Below the pieces are notes generated by a model. It was not told the origin of the DNA, did not search any database, and saw only the letters and a program-made list of their open reading frames with translations. Shown here piece after piece: positions 52,331 to 63,554 of a stretch of 64,000 nt of DNA. The stretch is from Teredinibacter sp. KSP-S5-2 (lineage in GTDB: Bacteria > Pseudomonadota > Gammaproteobacteria > Pseudomonadales > Cellvibrionaceae). The stretch's first letter is position 1. The number at the start of each line of letters is the position of its first letter. The stretch is taken from contig NZ_CP120416.1 of assembly GCF_032773895.1 (NCBI RefSeq), forward strand, positions 4,245,001-4,309,000, read 5' to 3'. Made by a program: the position numbers and the translations under genes.

Positions 52331-53506
52331 TTAGCCTTTCGCTTTTTCTTCAAGAATAGCAACAGCTGGAAGTGTTTTACCTTCAACATACTCAAGGAAA
52401 GCACCACCACCAGTGGAGATGTAAGAAATATCATCCGCCAAGTTGAATTTATCAATCGCAGCCAAGGTATCACCGCCACCAGCGATTGAGAAAGCTTCAC
52501 TCTCAGCGATTGCACGAGCAACAGTTTCAGTACCTTTTGCAAAGTTATCAAACTCAAATACACCACATGGGCCATTCCAGATGATGGTTTTTGCACCTTT
52601 TAGAATTTCCGCTACGCGGGCTGCGGTTTCGGGACCGTAATCGATAATTTCTTCATCAGCAGCAATTTCGTTGGTCTTGCGCACGTCAGCAGGAGAGTCG
52701 TGAGCGAAATCAGAGAAAGGCACTTTAGTCACTCGAGCGTCTTTAGCGTAAATAACATCAGCTTCTTCACGCAGGCGCTGCGCTTCTGGGATCAGGTCTT
52801 TTTCATATAGAGACAAACCGACTTCATTACCTTCCGAAGCAACAAATGTATTGGAGATACCACCACCCACAACAAGCGTGTCGACAATTTTAGATAGCGA
52901 ATCCAATACAGTTAATTTGGTGGAAACTTTTGAACCACCAACAACGGCAACCATTGGACGAGCAGGGTTTGCCAACGCTTTTTCCAAAGCATCCAACTCA
53001 TTGGCCAATAGAGGGCCGGCACAAGCTGTGTCAGCATATTTGGCTACACCGTGAGTTGAAGCCTGAGCTCGGTGAGCAGTACCGAAAGCATCCATAACAA
53101 ACACATCACACAAGGAAGCGTAGGCTTTCGACAATTCTTCTTCGTCTTTTTTCTCACCTTTATTAAAACGAACGTTTTCCAACAATACCACTTCGCCTTC
53201 ATTCATGGCGATGCCGTTTTTCCAGTCAGCAACAACAGGTACTTCTTTACCCAGAATTTCGCCAATTCTTTTGGCAACTGGAGCTAATGAGAATTTCGCT
53301 TCAAATTCACCCTCGGTTGGACGGCCAAGGTGAGACATCAACATTACTTTTGCACCCTTCTCTACCGCCAGCTTGATGGTCGGAATGGAAGCCTGGATAC
53401 GAACGTCTGATGTGATTTCGCCATCTTGAATAGGTACATTCAAATCCTGACGGATAAGAACTCTTTTGCCCTGAAGATCCAGGTCTTTCATCAAAAGTAC
53501 TGACAT
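52331..53506 (-). CDS. pgk: Phosphoglycerate kinase
   Basis: 391 residues, normal length. Signature [17 protein letters not shown] at the start, the phosphoglycerate-binding [13 protein letters not shown] site GGSKVSTKL, and C-terminal GGGDTLAAI with TGGGAFLEY. It makes ATP and 3-phosphoglycerate from 1,3-bisphosphoglycerate. It follows tkt on the minus strand across a terminator. The gap/epd gene that often separates tkt and pgk, and the fba gene often downstream, are absent. Confidence 0.97.
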   Translation of the reverse strand: MSVLLMKDLDLQGKRVLIRQDLNVPIQDGEITSDVRIQASIPTIKLAVEKGAKVMLMSHLGRPTEGEFEAKFSLAPVAKRIGEILGKEVPVVADWKNGIAMNEGEVVLLENVRFNKGEKKDEEELSKAYASLCDVFVMDAFGTAHRAQASTHGVAKYADTACAGPLLANELDALEKALANPARPMVAVVGGSKVSTKLTVLDSLSKIVDTLVVGGGISNTFVASEGNEVGLSLYEKDLIPEAQRLREEADVIYAKDARVTKVPFSDFAHDSPADVRKTNEIAADEEIIDYGPETAARVAEILKGAKTIIWNGPCGVFEFDNFAKGTETVARAIAESEAFSIAGGGDTLAAIDKFNLADDISYISTGGGAFLEYVEGKTLPAVAILEEKAKG

Positions 53507-53832
53507 TATTGTCTCCTAAAAACGTTACTAAAGTTTGCTGACTCAGGTAGCTATTGAAGTAATCCAAGAGCTGCCTAGTATCAGGCTTTGCCGTGACTTT
53601 TTTATTGCTTACGCTCAAATGCGTGCAGAAAAGCCAGAGTAAAACACCAAAAAGCCCGACTTATGTCGGGCATTAAATAAGATGCGGTTAAATAACGATC
53701 TTTACCTTCTATGATTGACTATAGCCAATTCACAATGGAAGAAGGTGTTCAATCGGGTCGAGCGCGCTTTGGTATATTAAACAGGGGGTTGAAAGGTTTT
53801 TTTGAAACCAAACCCTTGAACCCAACTCAGTC
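53507..53832. other. Intergenic region between tkt and pgk
   Basis: Contains the minus-strand terminator at 53650-53672; the pgk promoter must lie between it and 53507. Confidence 0.5.
53650..53672 (-). terminator. Terminator after tkt
   Basis: GCCCGAC/GTCGGGC with loop ataa, followed on the minus strand by five T. Confidence 0.85.
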
Positions 53833-55839
53833 TTATATCGCTTCAACCAATTCGTTAACGGTATTTACTACATTTTCAACCGTAAAACCGAAATGCGCCA
53901 TGAGTTCATCGCCAGGCGCAGACTCACCAAAGGTCGTCATACCAATAATGCGTCCATCCAAACCGACATACTTGTACCAGAAGTCGGCATGAAGCGCTTC
54001 GACAGCGACGCGAGCGGTTACTGAAAGCGGTAATACCGACTCTTTGTATGCAGCATCCTGACGATCAAACTCTTCGGCACAAGGCATGGAAACCACGCGG
54101 ATTTTCTTGCCGGTAACGGCTAACTGTTCAGCGGCACCAACAGCCAATTCCACTTCAGAACCAGTGGCCATAATGATTGCATCAGGCTCGCCATCGCAAT
54201 CTTTAAGGATATAACCACCACGAGCGACATCAGCAAGCTGCGCTTCTGTACGAGCCTGAGGAGCCAAGCCCTGACGACTGAAAATCAATGCAGACGGCCC
54301 GTTACGACGCTCAATTGCACACTTCCAGGCCACAGCAGATTCAGCGGCGTCACAAGGGCGCCAAGTGGCCATATTGGGGGTAGAGCGCAGAGCAGTAAGT
54401 TGCTCAACCGGTTGGTGGGTTGGGCCATCTTCACCCAAGCCAATAGAGTCATGGGTATAAACAAAAATGCTTTGAATACCCATCAATGCCGACATACGCA
54501 CCGCGTTGCGCGCGTACTCCATAAACATTAAGAACGTTGCACCGTAATTTACGAAACCACCGTGTAATGCAATACCGTTCATGATGGCGCTCATACCAAA
54601 TTCGCGCACACCGTAATACAAGTAGTTTCCTGAAGCGTCATTGGCTTCAATGCCTTTGCAACCAGACCAAAGAGTCAGGTTGGAACCGGCAAGGTCGGCA
54701 GAACCGCCCAGCAATTCAGGTAACAATGGGCCAAAGGCGTTAAGTGAATTTTGCGATGCTTTACGAGAAGCCACTTTTTCACCTGCTGCCTGGCATTCTG
54801 CAATATACGTATCCGCTTTGGCAGAGAAATCCGCAGGCAACTCACCCTTAATAACCCGGCGCTCATATTCGGCGGCTAACTCTGGGTGTGCTTGTTTATA
54901 GGCTTCAAATTTGACATTCCATGCCGATTCAACCTCGGCACCTTTGCCTTTGCCGTCCCAGCTTTGGTAAATATCTTGTGGTACTTCAAAAGCAGGATGC
55001 TCCCAACCTAGAGTCTCACGGGCAAGCTTCACTTCGTCGGCACCCAGCGGTGCACCATGGCAATCTTCTTTACCTTGCTTATTTGGAGAGCCAAAACCAA
55101 TGATGGTTTTACAGCAGATTAATGTCGGCTTGCCCGTTTCGGCTCGAGCCTTTTGAATTGCCGCAGAGATTGCCTCAGGGTCGTGACCATCAACTCCAGG
55201 AATCACATTCCAACCATAGGATTCAAAACGCTTGGGCGTGTCATCGGTAAACCAACCCTCAACTTCACCATCGATTGAGATACCGTTGTCATCATAAAAG
55301 GCAATCAACTTGCCCAAGCCCAGAGTTCCCGCTAATGAACATACTTCGTGAGAAATACCTTCCATTAAGCAACCATCGCCAAGGAAGCAATAGGTATAGT
55401 GGTCAACGATTTCGTGACCATCACGGTTAAACTGCCCAGCCAAAATCTTTTCTGCGATCGCCATGCCCACCGCATTACTGATGCCCTGCCCAAGTGGACC
55501 AGTTGTGGTTTCAACACCTGGCGCATAACCGTATTCAGGGTGACCGGGTGTTTTGGAGTGCATTTGACGGAAGTTTTTCAATTCTTCAATTGGCAGATCA
55601 TAGCCAGTCAAATGCAAAAGCGAATAAATCAGCATGGAACCGTGACCGTTTGACAACACGAAGCGGTCGCGGTCGGACCAGTCTGGATTAGCTGGGTTAT
55701 GCTTTAAATAGTCATTCCATAGCACTTCGGCGATGTCGGCCATCCCCATTGGCGCTCCGGGGTGACCACTATTAGCTTGTTGGACTGCGTCCATACTCAG
55801 TGCACGTATGGCGTTAGCAAGTTCTCTGCGAGAAGGCAT
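53833..55839 (-). CDS. tkt: Transketolase
   Basis: 668 residues. Thiamine diphosphate binding motif [33 protein letters not shown]-terminal [11 protein letters not shown], and pyrimidine-domain signature with [18 protein letters not shown] are intact. It transfers two-carbon units in the non-oxidative pentose phosphate pathway. It is transcribed on the minus strand with its own terminator, upstream of pgk. Confidence 0.97.
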   Translation of the reverse strand: MPSRRELANAIRALSMDAVQQANSGHPGAPMGMADIAEVLWNDYLKHNPANPDWSDRDRFVLSNGHGSMLIYSLLHLTGYDLPIEELKNFRQMHSKTPGHPEYGYAPGVETTTGPLGQGISNAVGMAIAEKILAGQFNRDGHEIVDHYTYCFLGDGCLMEGISHEVCSLAGTLGLGKLIAFYDDNGISIDGEVEGWFTDDTPKRFESYGWNVIPGVDGHDPEAISAAIQKARAETGKPTLICCKTIIGFGSPNKQGKEDCHGAPLGADEVKLARETLGWEHPAFEVPQDIYQSWDGKGKGAEVESAWNVKFEAYKQAHPELAAEYERRVIKGELPADFSAKADTYIAECQAAGEKVASRKASQNSLNAFGPLLPELLGGSADLAGSNLTLWSGCKGIEANDASGNYLYYGVREFGMSAIMNGIALHGGFVNYGATFLMFMEYARNAVRMSALMGIQSIFVYTHDSIGLGEDGPTHQPVEQLTALRSTPNMATWRPCDAAESAVAWKCAIERRNGPSALIFSRQGLAPQARTEAQLADVARGGYILKDCDGEPDAIIMATGSEVELAVGAAEQLAVTGKKIRVVSMPCAEEFDRQDAAYKESVLPLSVTARVAVEALHADFWYKYVGLDGRIIGMTTFGESAPGDELMAHFGFTVENVVNTVNELVEAI

Positions 55840-56040
55840 GGAATTGGCTCCTAATTCGTTTTGATGAATACCGCTGGGCAGTGTGTAAAAGTGGCGTATT
55901 TTCGCCTACTCTAGCGGTAAGGTAAACCAGCCATGAAGAAGTGGCTGTCTTAAATTACCCAACCGACAAACAAACACGATCATAATTCATACAAAATCGA
56001 CAAAGTACTCGTATTTGCACCCGCCCGGACACTCTCGCCC

Positions 56041-56655
56041 ATGACTCTTTTCGATTGCACTTCAGTGAATATTCCCATAGAAAACGGCAGTTTGACGTAC
56101 TTTCCTGAATTTATTGCACCGAAAGAAGCCAAAACTCTCTTTCAAAAACTGCAGGAAGAGCTTAACTGGCAGCAGGATCAAATCCACGTTTACGGCAGAA
56201 GCGTTATGATTCCCCGCCTCAATGCCTGGTACGCGGATGAGTCTCAAAATTACGGCTATTCAGGCACAGCCTTGACGCACAACCCATGGTCGCCCGAGCT
56301 GCTCTCAATAAAAAAGCGCGTCGAAGACATCAGTCATCATCAATTTAATGGCATGCTGGCCAATCTCTATCGCGATGGCCAGGACAGCGTCTCCTGGCAC
56401 AGTGATGACGAACCCGAACTTGGCCCAAATCCGGTTATAGCCTCGGTTAGCCTAGGCGAAAGCCGACGCTTCTCTCTAAAACACCGTTTCAACAAACAAC
56501 TCAAACCTGTTCACCTCGAACTGGAATCCGGGTCGCTGTTAATTATGGCCGGTTCTACCCAGCACTACTGGCACCACCAAGTCGCCAAAAGCAGGAAACC
56601 TCTTGGAGCCAGAATCAACCTGACCTTCAGGAAAATTCTGTCAATCTCAAGCTAA
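56041..56655 (+). CDS. AlkB-like 2-oxoglutarate/Fe(II) dioxygenase
   Basis: 204 residues. Iron ligands His120 and Asp122 (WHSDDE) and His178 (QHYWHH), and the arginines at 191 and 197 that bind 2-oxoglutarate and substrate (ARINLTFRK) are visible. The substrate-recognition lid (VYGRSVMIPRLNAWY) is typical of the AlkB family that reverses N-alkyl damage in DNA or RNA. It is a stand-alone gene; a perfect palindrome with T tract lies 27 nt after the stop. Confidence 0.88.
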   Translation: MTLFDCTSVNIPIENGSLTYFPEFIAPKEAKTLFQKLQEELNWQQDQIHVYGRSVMIPRLNAWYADESQNYGYSGTALTHNPWSPELLSIKKRVEDISHHQFNGMLANLYRDGQDSVSWHSDDEPELGPNPVIASVSLGESRRFSLKHRFNKQLKPVHLELESGSLLIMAGSTQHYWHHQVAKSRKPLGARINLTFRKILSISS

Positions 56656-56681
56656 AGAATCATTTTGGCGCAAAAACCCAT

Positions 56682-56713
56682 AAATCTATATCAAAATATT
56701 TTGATATAGATTT
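56682..56713. promoter_or_regulatory. Perfect 32-bp palindrome upstream of the SAM-cycle cluster
   Basis: Each half (AAATCTATATCAAAAT) is the exact reverse complement of the other, with no spacer. It ends 24 nt before the start of the ArsR-methyltransferase gene and is followed by T, so it can act as operator for that regulator and as terminator for the AlkB-like gene. Confidence 0.65.
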
Positions 56714-56737
56714 TTTTGCCTGCTATGCTTACTCACC

Positions 56738-57736
56738 ATGAGCGAAGATTTGATCAAAAAACAGCCAACCCCACTTGGAACCGAGTTGGCACAATTGCTG
56801 AAAGCCGCGGGAGACCCTCTGCGACTGGAAATTTTGCGTGCGCTCAGTTCCGACTCTTTTGGCGTACTGGAGTTGTGTTATGCCTTTGGAGTCAAGCAAT
56901 CCGCTCTAAGCCATCACCTTAAAGTTTTATCCACTGTTGGCCTGGTTACCACCCGCCGTGAAGGCAATACCATTTTTTATCGCCGTAACCACATTTTTCC
57001 TGGAGAGCACTTCGCGGAAGTTAAAAGTGCTATTTATCGCAATACCGACCAACTTGATCTAGGTGACACGGTGTTAGAGAAAATCCAGACCATTCACGAA
57101 GATCGGGCAAAAGCGTCCAAGCAGTTTTTTAACGACCGGGCTCAGGACTTCAAAGAGCAACAGGATTTAATTGCCAGCTTTGAAATATACGGCGAACAGG
57201 TTGGAGAGCTGCTCGATTCCAGTCCATTACCAAGCAACAATTCGGTATTGGAAATTGGCCCTGGTGCAGGAGAATTTTTACCCTTCCTGGCCCAACGCTT
57301 TGATTCAGTTACCGCTCTGGATCTCTCGGCCAGTATGTTGGAAAAGGCCAAAACACTGAGCGCTGAAAAACAACTTAATAATATTCAGTTTATTTGCAGC
57401 GATACCAGCTACTGCCAGGAATACAGCGAATTATTTGATTGCGTGGTGATAAATATGGTGCTTCATCACACACCATCACCTAACCAGATCTTTTCCGACA
57501 TCAGCCAAATCATCAAACCCAAAGGTATTTTGCTGATTTGTGATTTGTCCAACCACGATCAGGAATGGGTTAAAAATGCCTGTGGCGATCTTTGGCTGGG
57601 GTTTGACAGGAAGGATTTAATTCAATGGGGCAGGGAAAATCAATTCCATGAAGGCCAAAGCGCCTATTTTACTTTGCGCAACGGTTTTCAAATTCAAATT
57701 CAACAATTTATTAAAAATCATCCAGGAGACTATTGA
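56738..57736 (+). CDS. ArsR-family regulator fused to a SAM-dependent methyltransferase (SahR-like)
   Basis: 332 residues. An ArsR winged-helix domain covers about 14-100 ([14 protein letters not shown], recognition helix [19 protein letters not shown]). A class I methyltransferase fold covers about 145-320, with motif [10 protein letters not shown] at 172-180 and [15 protein letters not shown]. Fusions of this type are known next to metK and ahcY and fit a sensor of SAM or S-adenosylhomocysteine; SahR is the described example. The gene overlaps metK by one base (TGATG) and follows a 32-bp palindrome. Autoregulation of the cluster through that site is inferred. Confidence 0.82.
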   Translation: MSEDLIKKQPTPLGTELAQLLKAAGDPLRLEILRALSSDSFGVLELCYAFGVKQSALSHHLKVLSTVGLVTTRREGNTIFYRRNHIFPGEHFAEVKSAIYRNTDQLDLGDTVLEKIQTIHEDRAKASKQFFNDRAQDFKEQQDLIASFEIYGEQVGELLDSSPLPSNNSVLEIGPGAGEFLPFLAQRFDSVTALDLSASMLEKAKTLSAEKQLNNIQFICSDTSYCQEYSELFDCVVINMVLHHTPSPNQIFSDISQIIKPKGILLICDLSNHDQEWVKNACGDLWLGFDRKDLIQWGRENQFHEGQSAYFTLRNGFQIQIQQFIKNHPGDY

Positions 57737-58890
57737 TGTCTGAGTATTCTATTTTTACCTCTGAATCTGTTTCAGAAGGTCACCCCGATAAAATGGCGGA
57801 TCAAATTTCTGATGCTGTTCTAGATGCGATTATAAAAGACGACCGCCAATCCCGCGTAGCGGTTGAGACAATGGTAAAAACAGGCATGGTGATTGTTGCA
57901 GGTGAAGTGCGTACCAACACCTACGTCGACCTGGAAGACCTTATCCGCGATGTAATTCTGGACATTGGTTATAACTCCAGTGATGTTGGCTTTGATGGGG
58001 CCTCGTGTGCCGTATTAAATGCAATAGGTAAACAATCATCCGATATTGCCATGGGTGTTGACGAAGGCGATAAAAAAGAATTGGGCGCTGGCGACCAAGG
58101 TTTAATGTTTGGTTATGCCACTAATGAAACCGATGTGCTCATGCCTGCTCCAATTTATTACTCGCACCGATTAGTGGAAAAACAAGCTGAGTTACGTAAG
58201 AACGGCACTCACGCTTGGTCTCGCCCCGATGCCAAAAGCCAGGTTACTTTACGCTACGAAAACGGCAAACCTGTTGCGGTGGATGCGGTTGTGCTTTCCA
58301 CACAACACTCTCCGGACATTTCCCACTCACTGCTACAAGAAGCAGTGATGGAAGAAATTATTAAACCGGTTTTACCCGCACAATGGTTACATGCCGATAC
58401 CCAATATCACATTAACCCTACCGGGCAATTTATTATCGGTGGCCCAGTTGGTGACTGTGGTTTAACCGGCCGGAAAATTATTGTTGATACCTACGGTGGT
58501 ATGGCGCGTCATGGCGGTGGTGCATTTTCCGGCAAGGACCCATCCAAGGTTGACCGTTCCGCTGCTTATGCCGGGCGTTATGTAGCAAAAAATATCGTTG
58601 CTGCGGGTCTTGCGGATCGATGTGAAATACAAGTGTCCTATGCTATTGGTGTTGCCGAGCCAACCTCAATTTCTATCAACACATTTGGCACAGGAAAAAT
58701 CGCTGACGATAAAATCGTAGAGTTGGTTAACGAACATTTCGACCTACGCCCAGGTGGACTTATTGAAATGCTTGACCTTCTTCGCCCAATTTACCGCGCC
58801 ACTGCGGCATACGGTCACTTTGGTCGAGAAGAAGCAAACTTTACTTGGGAACAAACTAACAAAGCTGACGCATTAAAAGCTGCTCTGTAA
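57736..58890 (+). CDS. metK: S-adenosylmethionine synthetase
   Basis: 384 residues. [22 protein letters not shown] at the start, then [12 protein letters not shown] and the signature [16 protein letters not shown] are all intact. It makes SAM from methionine and ATP. The ATG overlaps the preceding stop, with AGGAG upstream, implying coupling to the SAM/SAH-sensing regulator. Confidence 0.97.
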   Translation: MSEYSIFTSESVSEGHPDKMADQISDAVLDAIIKDDRQSRVAVETMVKTGMVIVAGEVRTNTYVDLEDLIRDVILDIGYNSSDVGFDGASCAVLNAIGKQSSDIAMGVDEGDKKELGAGDQGLMFGYATNETDVLMPAPIYYSHRLVEKQAELRKNGTHAWSRPDAKSQVTLRYENGKPVAVDAVVLSTQHSPDISHSLLQEAVMEEIIKPVLPAQWLHADTQYHINPTGQFIIGGPVGDCGLTGRKIIVDTYGGMARHGGGAFSGKDPSKVDRSAAYAGRYVAKNIVAAGLADRCEIQVSYAIGVAEPTSISINTFGTGKIADDKIVELVNEHFDLRPGGLIEMLDLLRPIYRATAAYGHFGREEANFTWEQTNKADALKAAL

Positions 58891-58926
58891 TTAGAGCTTT
58901 ACTTACTGTTTATAGGAGAATCACAA

Positions 58927-60339
58927 ATGACAGAGCAACTCACAACCAGCACAGGCTTTGCCGACTTTAAAGTCGCAGCAAAAAACATTGAAGAGTTCGA
59001 ACAATTGGCCAACTGGGGCCGCAGGGAAATTGACATTGCTGAAGGCGAAATGCCGGCATTAATGGCCTTGCGTAAAAAATATCAGGACGAGCAGCCTTTA
59101 GCCGGAGCTAAAATTATGGGCTGCATCCACATGACAATCCAAACAGCCGTACTTATCGAAACACTGATTTCGTTAGGCGCTGAAGTACGTTGGTCGTCAT
59201 GTAATATTTTCTCTACCCAAGATCACGCCGCCGCCGCAATCGCTGCTGCCGGTATTCCGGTTTTTGCCTGGAAAGGTGAAACAGAAGAAGAATTCTGGTG
59301 GTGTATCGAGCAAACCATTCTGGTTGACGGCAAGCCTTGGGACGCGAATATGATTCTGGACGACGGTGGGGATTTAACACTTGTTGTGCACGATAAATAC
59401 CACACCATGCTCGATAATATTCACGGTATTTCCGAAGAAACCACTACCGGTGTGCATCGTTTAGTTGAAATGATGGAAAAAGGCACGTTGAAAGTACCTG
59501 CGATTAATGTGAATGATTCCGTCACCAAATCGAAAAACGACAATAAATACGGTTGTCGCCACAGTTTAAATGACGCAATCAAACGTGGTACTGACCACTT
59601 GCTGTCCGGTAAAAAAGCCTTGGTAATCGGTTATGGTGATGTGGGTAAAGGTTCTGCAGCATCTCTACGCCAGGAAGGTATGATTGTTAAAGTATCGGAA
59701 ATCGATCCAATCTGCGCCATGCAAGCCTGTATGGACGGTTTTGAAGTGGTATCGCCATACCAAAACGGCATCAACACAGGAAAAGTGGAAGATACCAACA
59801 AAGATCTACTGCAAAATACCGACTTGGTTGTAACCACTACGGGTAATATTAACGTGTGTGATGCTGCAATATTACAAGCCCTGAAAAGTGGCGCGGTTGT
59901 GTGTAACATCGGTCACTTCGACAATGAGATTGATACCGCGTACATGCGTAAAACATGGGAGTGGGAAGAAATCAAACCCCAAGTCCATAAGGTGTATCGC
60001 GACAAGTCTGCAAACGACCACCTAATTTTGTTATCAGAAGGTCGACTGGTGAACCTGGGTAATGCAACCGGTCACCCTTCACGTATTATGGATGGTTCCT
60101 TTGCCAACCAAGTGCTGGCACAGATATATCTATATGAAGAAAAATTTGGTGAACTGGAAGCAGACTACAAAGCCAAAAATATTTACGTCAAAGTCCTACC
60201 AAAAAAACTGGACGAAGAAGTAGCAAAAGATATGGTTGAAGGTTTCGGCGGCGTAATAACCCGCTTAACTCAAGACCAGGCAAAATACATTAACGTAAAT
60301 GTAGACGGCCCATATAAGCCAGAGCACTACAAATACTAA
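58927..60339 (+). CDS. ahcY: Adenosylhomocysteinase
   Basis: 470 residues. Substrate motifs [18 protein letters not shown] and [20 protein letters not shown], the NAD fold [19 protein letters not shown] and the end [12 protein letters not shown] identify the enzyme. It splits S-adenosylhomocysteine into adenosine and homocysteine, relieving product inhibition of methyltransferases. It lies 36 nt after metK with its own AGGAG site. A terminator follows. Confidence 0.97.
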   Translation: MTEQLTTSTGFADFKVAAKNIEEFEQLANWGRREIDIAEGEMPALMALRKKYQDEQPLAGAKIMGCIHMTIQTAVLIETLISLGAEVRWSSCNIFSTQDHAAAAIAAAGIPVFAWKGETEEEFWWCIEQTILVDGKPWDANMILDDGGDLTLVVHDKYHTMLDNIHGISEETTTGVHRLVEMMEKGTLKVPAINVNDSVTKSKNDNKYGCRHSLNDAIKRGTDHLLSGKKALVIGYGDVGKGSAASLRQEGMIVKVSEIDPICAMQACMDGFEVVSPYQNGINTGKVEDTNKDLLQNTDLVVTTTGNINVCDAAILQALKSGAVVCNIGHFDNEIDTAYMRKTWEWEEIKPQVHKVYRDKSANDHLILLSEGRLVNLGNATGHPSRIMDGSFANQVLAQIYLYEEKFGELEADYKAKNIYVKVLPKKLDEEVAKDMVEGFGGVITRLTQDQAKYINVNVDGPYKPEHYKY

Positions 60340-60365
60340 TCCGGTATTCGTTTTTAGTGCAAACA

Positions 60366-60394
60366 AAGGCAGGGCGTTATACGCTCTGCCTTTT
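60366..60394 (+). terminator. Terminator after ahcY
   Basis: GGCAGGGCG pairs with CGCTCTGCC and is followed by four T. It separates ahcY from metF, so metF probably also has its own promoter. Confidence 0.75.
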
Positions 60395-60471
60395 GCTTAT
60401 CATATATTTATGAATTTGCAGCGATAAAATACCGGTTAGATATAAAACGTATTTGAAATAAAGGATAAAAC

Positions 60472-61329
60472 ATGTCCGACGAAGAACAAACACCGATCCG
60501 ATTAAGTTTTGAATTTTTCCCCCCAAAAACCGACAACGGACGGGAAAAGCTTAAATCCGTAAGACAAGAACTTAACAAACTTAATCCTGACTTTTTCTCT
60601 GTCACATACGGTGCAGGCGGTTCAACCCGAGACAATACCAAAGGTATTGTGAAAGCGATGAAAGATGAAGGTATGTCTGTTGCGCCTCATCTGTCATTTG
60701 GTGGTGATGACGAAGACAGCATGGTGGAGCTGCTTGCAGAATATAAAGAGTATGGTGTGAATCGCATCGTGGCTTTAAGAGGCGATATGCCATCCGGTGT
60801 CGGCGGTGGGTTACAGCTCGTCTACGCCAATGAACTTGTGGCCTTTATCGAAAAACATTTTCCCGGTCAATTTGAACTGGAAGTGGCTGCGTACCCAGAA
60901 ATTCATCCTGAAGCGCCATCTTACGTCGAAGACATTCGTTTCCTGAAACAAAAATTGGACGCAGGTGCAAGCAGCGCGATCACCCAATACTTTTTTAATC
61001 CTGATGCGTATTTCTATTTTATTGATGAATGCGCGAAAGAAGGTATTGATAAACCAATATACCCGGGCATCATGCCAATCACCAATTACCGCAATCTGGC
61101 TCGTTTTAGCGATAATTGCGGTGCCGAAATTCCACGCTGGATACGCAAGCGTCTGGAAAGCTGTGGCGACAACGTGGAAAGTATCACTGCGACCGGAACC
61201 GAAATTGTCACCGAGCTTTGCGAAACGTTATTGGATGGCGGTGCTCCCGGTTTGCATTTCTATACCATGAACCAGATTGAACCCACATCAACCATTATTA
61301 ATAACCTGGATTTAGTCGACCTGGAATAA
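60472..61329 (+). CDS. metF: 5,10-methylenetetrahydrofolate reductase
   Basis: 285 residues. FEFFPPKTDNGREKL, SVTYGAGGSTRDNT, RIVALRGDMP and the end FYTMNQIEPT are family signatures. It reduces methylene-THF to methyl-THF, the methyl donor for making methionine from the homocysteine released by AhcY. It overlaps rsmE by one base (TAATG). Confidence 0.96.
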   Translation: MSDEEQTPIRLSFEFFPPKTDNGREKLKSVRQELNKLNPDFFSVTYGAGGSTRDNTKGIVKAMKDEGMSVAPHLSFGGDDEDSMVELLAEYKEYGVNRIVALRGDMPSGVGGGLQLVYANELVAFIEKHFPGQFELEVAAYPEIHPEAPSYVEDIRFLKQKLDAGASSAITQYFFNPDAYFYFIDECAKEGIDKPIYPGIMPITNYRNLARFSDNCGAEIPRWIRKRLESCGDNVESITATGTEIVTELCETLLDGGAPGLHFYTMNQIEPTSTIINNLDLVDLE

Positions 61330-62054
61330 TGCGCATTCCCCGTATATATACTCCTCAGTCTATAACGCCCGAAACCAGCTTCGAGCTCGAAGCTGGTGCA
61401 TCCCATCATTTATTAAAAGTGCTGCGTATGAGTGTTGGCCGCGAGCTGATATTGTTTAATGGTCAAGGGGCGGAATACCCTGCAGAGATCATTGCGGCAA
61501 CCAAAAAAAATGCAACGGTAGCGGTAAAGTCTGAAATTCACCGAGAAACAGAATCTCCTTTGAATACCGAGTTGGCCATTGGCATATCCAAAGGCGAGCG
61601 TATGGACTGGGTTTTACAAAAAGCCACCGAACTTGGGATCAACACTATTAGGCCACTTTTAACCGAACGTACGGAAGTGAAATTAACAGGCGACCGTTTA
61701 CAGAAACGAGTCGACCATTGGCAACAGGTGGTAATCAGTGCCTGTGAACAATGCCAGCGCAACCGCATCCCTGAAATACATGATCCACAACGTGCCCAGG
61801 ATTTTATATCCACCAGCCAGAGCGACTTAAAATTTGTATTACACCACCGCTCCGAAAAACAACTGACATCCTATTCCACACCCAAATCCGTTTCGCTGCT
61901 AATTGGACCCGAAGGTGGACTAACAGACGAAGAAATAGCGCATGCGACACAGCATGGTTTTCATGAACTGACGCTAGGCCCAAGGGTATTACGCACAGAA
62001 ACCGCTCCCATTGTGGCGCTGGCGGTATTGCAGTCCCACTGGGGAGATTTCTAG
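61329..62054 (+). CDS. rsmE: 16S rRNA (uracil1498-N3) methyltransferase
   Basis: 241 residues. N-terminal PUA-like domain (HHLLKVLRMSVGRELILFNG) and SPOUT knot with LLIGPEGGLTDEEI and LGPRVLRTETAPIVALAVLQ. It methylates U1498 in 16S rRNA using SAM. The start overlaps the metF stop. Confidence 0.95.
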   Translation: MRIPRIYTPQSITPETSFELEAGASHHLLKVLRMSVGRELILFNGQGAEYPAEIIAATKKNATVAVKSEIHRETESPLNTELAIGISKGERMDWVLQKATELGINTIRPLLTERTEVKLTGDRLQKRVDHWQQVVISACEQCQRNRIPEIHDPQRAQDFISTSQSDLKFVLHHRSEKQLTSYSTPKSVSLLIGPEGGLTDEEIAHATQHGFHELTLGPRVLRTETAPIVALAVLQSHWGDF

Positions 62055-62157
62055 CCGACCTGTAAAGCGGTATAAAGACTTGTTTTCTATGCCGCGATAC
62101 TGTTAGATTTCGGCTTTGTATTTTTTATGGACGCCCAAAGGCATGCAGGAGTTCGCT

Positions 62158-63471
62158 ATGACGTTGCCATCCACACGATTACTTGCCCCCCTGATTTTCA
62201 TCTTACTTGTAAGCGCCTGCGGAGGCGGCGGTGGTTCAGGTAGCAAAGCCTTAGCCTCAAACAGCAGCTCTTCGCCGTCACAGCAAGCCGATCTGTTCGA
62301 CATTCAAACCTATAAAAGTACCAGCCCTTACGCAGCCGATATCCCTAATTGTGTTCGGGTGGAAGAAGTCAATAATTCCTGCACCCTCACCACCCTGCCA
62401 ATTATTGGCAAGGACTCGCTGGGAAATACGCCAACGGTCAGCCAGATAATGGACCATGTGGCCGTCTCGCACGATTGGATGGCCATTCGCTTCGAACAAA
62501 TATTACAAGCGCTGCCGACAGAGATGCTGTATTTATTTAATGCCGTTACCGCAATTGTGATTGATGCCGATATTCGTCCCGCTTATTACACTGGGGTGAC
62601 CGGTGCAATTTATTTAGACCCGGCCTACCTATGGCTCACCGTCGAAGAAAAACGCACTATCAACCCCAAAGCAGATTATCGCTCGGGTTTTTCTAATGAT
62701 TTGAATTTTCGTGTTCTTTCGCACTACATAAAAAACGGCGCACCGCTGCGCCTAAGCGGTTCATTAACCGATAGCTCGACACGAACGCTGGACCAGGTTG
62801 TTCCCATTTTTGCCAACCTGTTGCTCCACGAATTAACCCACGCAAATGATTTTCTCCCTCCCGCAACTCACGACTCTGTCGCAGTGAATAAACCCGTGTC
62901 GACGGCCATACTGGAAAATCAGGCCAACTGGTTAAGCAGCCAGCTTTATCAAACCAGCCCCCTAAACTCGACCTTACTAAAAGAATTAGGGCAGGTTATG
63001 TTTTTCGGTGAACAAGCCACCAATTTTCAAAAAGCATTAACGCCAGAACAAGTCGGGGAAGCATTTGAAACTGACCACGCGTCGGATGACTATGCATATG
63101 CCACTGAACGTGAAGACGCGGCCATGTTATTTGAAGAAGCCATGATGCGGTATTTCTTCGGCTACGAGCGGGATATTGCTTTTACCAATGCCTCCAACTC
63201 AGTTTATTGCTCCGACTACATCATAAAATGGGGCGCTAGAAATCGTCTTGGCGACCAGGACGTAAAAGCACGTGCGCAGTTTATTGCCGACGCCATTCTG
63301 CCCAATATCAACCTGGATTTATTCTTTCAGGACTATGTGATCGCGGAAAGCTTACCGCTCAATATGACATGGTGCGGGTTAACCAGCCAAAATAAAAATA
63401 ATTCATCCACTCAGCAAAAAACATCACCAACCAAAATCGATCCGTCCTGGCAGTTGCGGCCATACCTCTAA
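62158..63471 (+). CDS. Lipoprotein with HELTH metalloprotease-like motif (paralog 1)
   Basis: 437 residues from the ATG at 62158 (AGGAG upstream). The signal peptide ends in a lipobox (LLVSACGGGGG). After a Ser linker come conserved blocks shared with the next gene: TLPIIGKDSLGNTP, MDHVAVSHDWMAIRFEQIL, IRPAYYTGVTGAIYLDPAYLW. A zinc-binding motif LLHELTHANDF lies about residue 240, with a later candidate glutamate ligand in AMLFEEAMMRYFFGYERD. It looks like an outer membrane-anchored metallopeptidase of unknown substrate. Confidence 0.7.
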   Translation: MTLPSTRLLAPLIFILLVSACGGGGGSGSKALASNSSSSPSQQADLFDIQTYKSTSPYAADIPNCVRVEEVNNSCTLTTLPIIGKDSLGNTPTVSQIMDHVAVSHDWMAIRFEQILQALPTEMLYLFNAVTAIVIDADIRPAYYTGVTGAIYLDPAYLWLTVEEKRTINPKADYRSGFSNDLNFRVLSHYIKNGAPLRLSGSLTDSSTRTLDQVVPIFANLLLHELTHANDFLPPATHDSVAVNKPVSTAILENQANWLSSQLYQTSPLNSTLLKELGQVMFFGEQATNFQKALTPEQVGEAFETDHASDDYAYATEREDAAMLFEEAMMRYFFGYERDIAFTNASNSVYCSDYIIKWGARNRLGDQDVKARAQFIADAILPNINLDLFFQDYVIAESLPLNMTWCGLTSQNKNNSSTQQKTSPTKIDPSWQLRPYL

Positions 63472-63503
63472 TCGCATTACATTTTGTAACACCCCTAATC
63501 GTG

Positions 63504-63528
63504 AAGACTGCTAGAATCAGGCAGTCTT
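63504..63528 (+). terminator. Hairpin between the tandem lipoprotein genes
   Basis: AAGACTGC pairs with GCAGTCTT, followed by a short T stretch. Confidence 0.55.
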
Positions 63529-63554
63529 TCACTGATTATTATGGCGACTACGCA

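Noticed and set aside
53711..53992. Plus-strand frame overlapping the tkt 3' end
   Set aside because: Mostly antisense to tkt and without coding signals.
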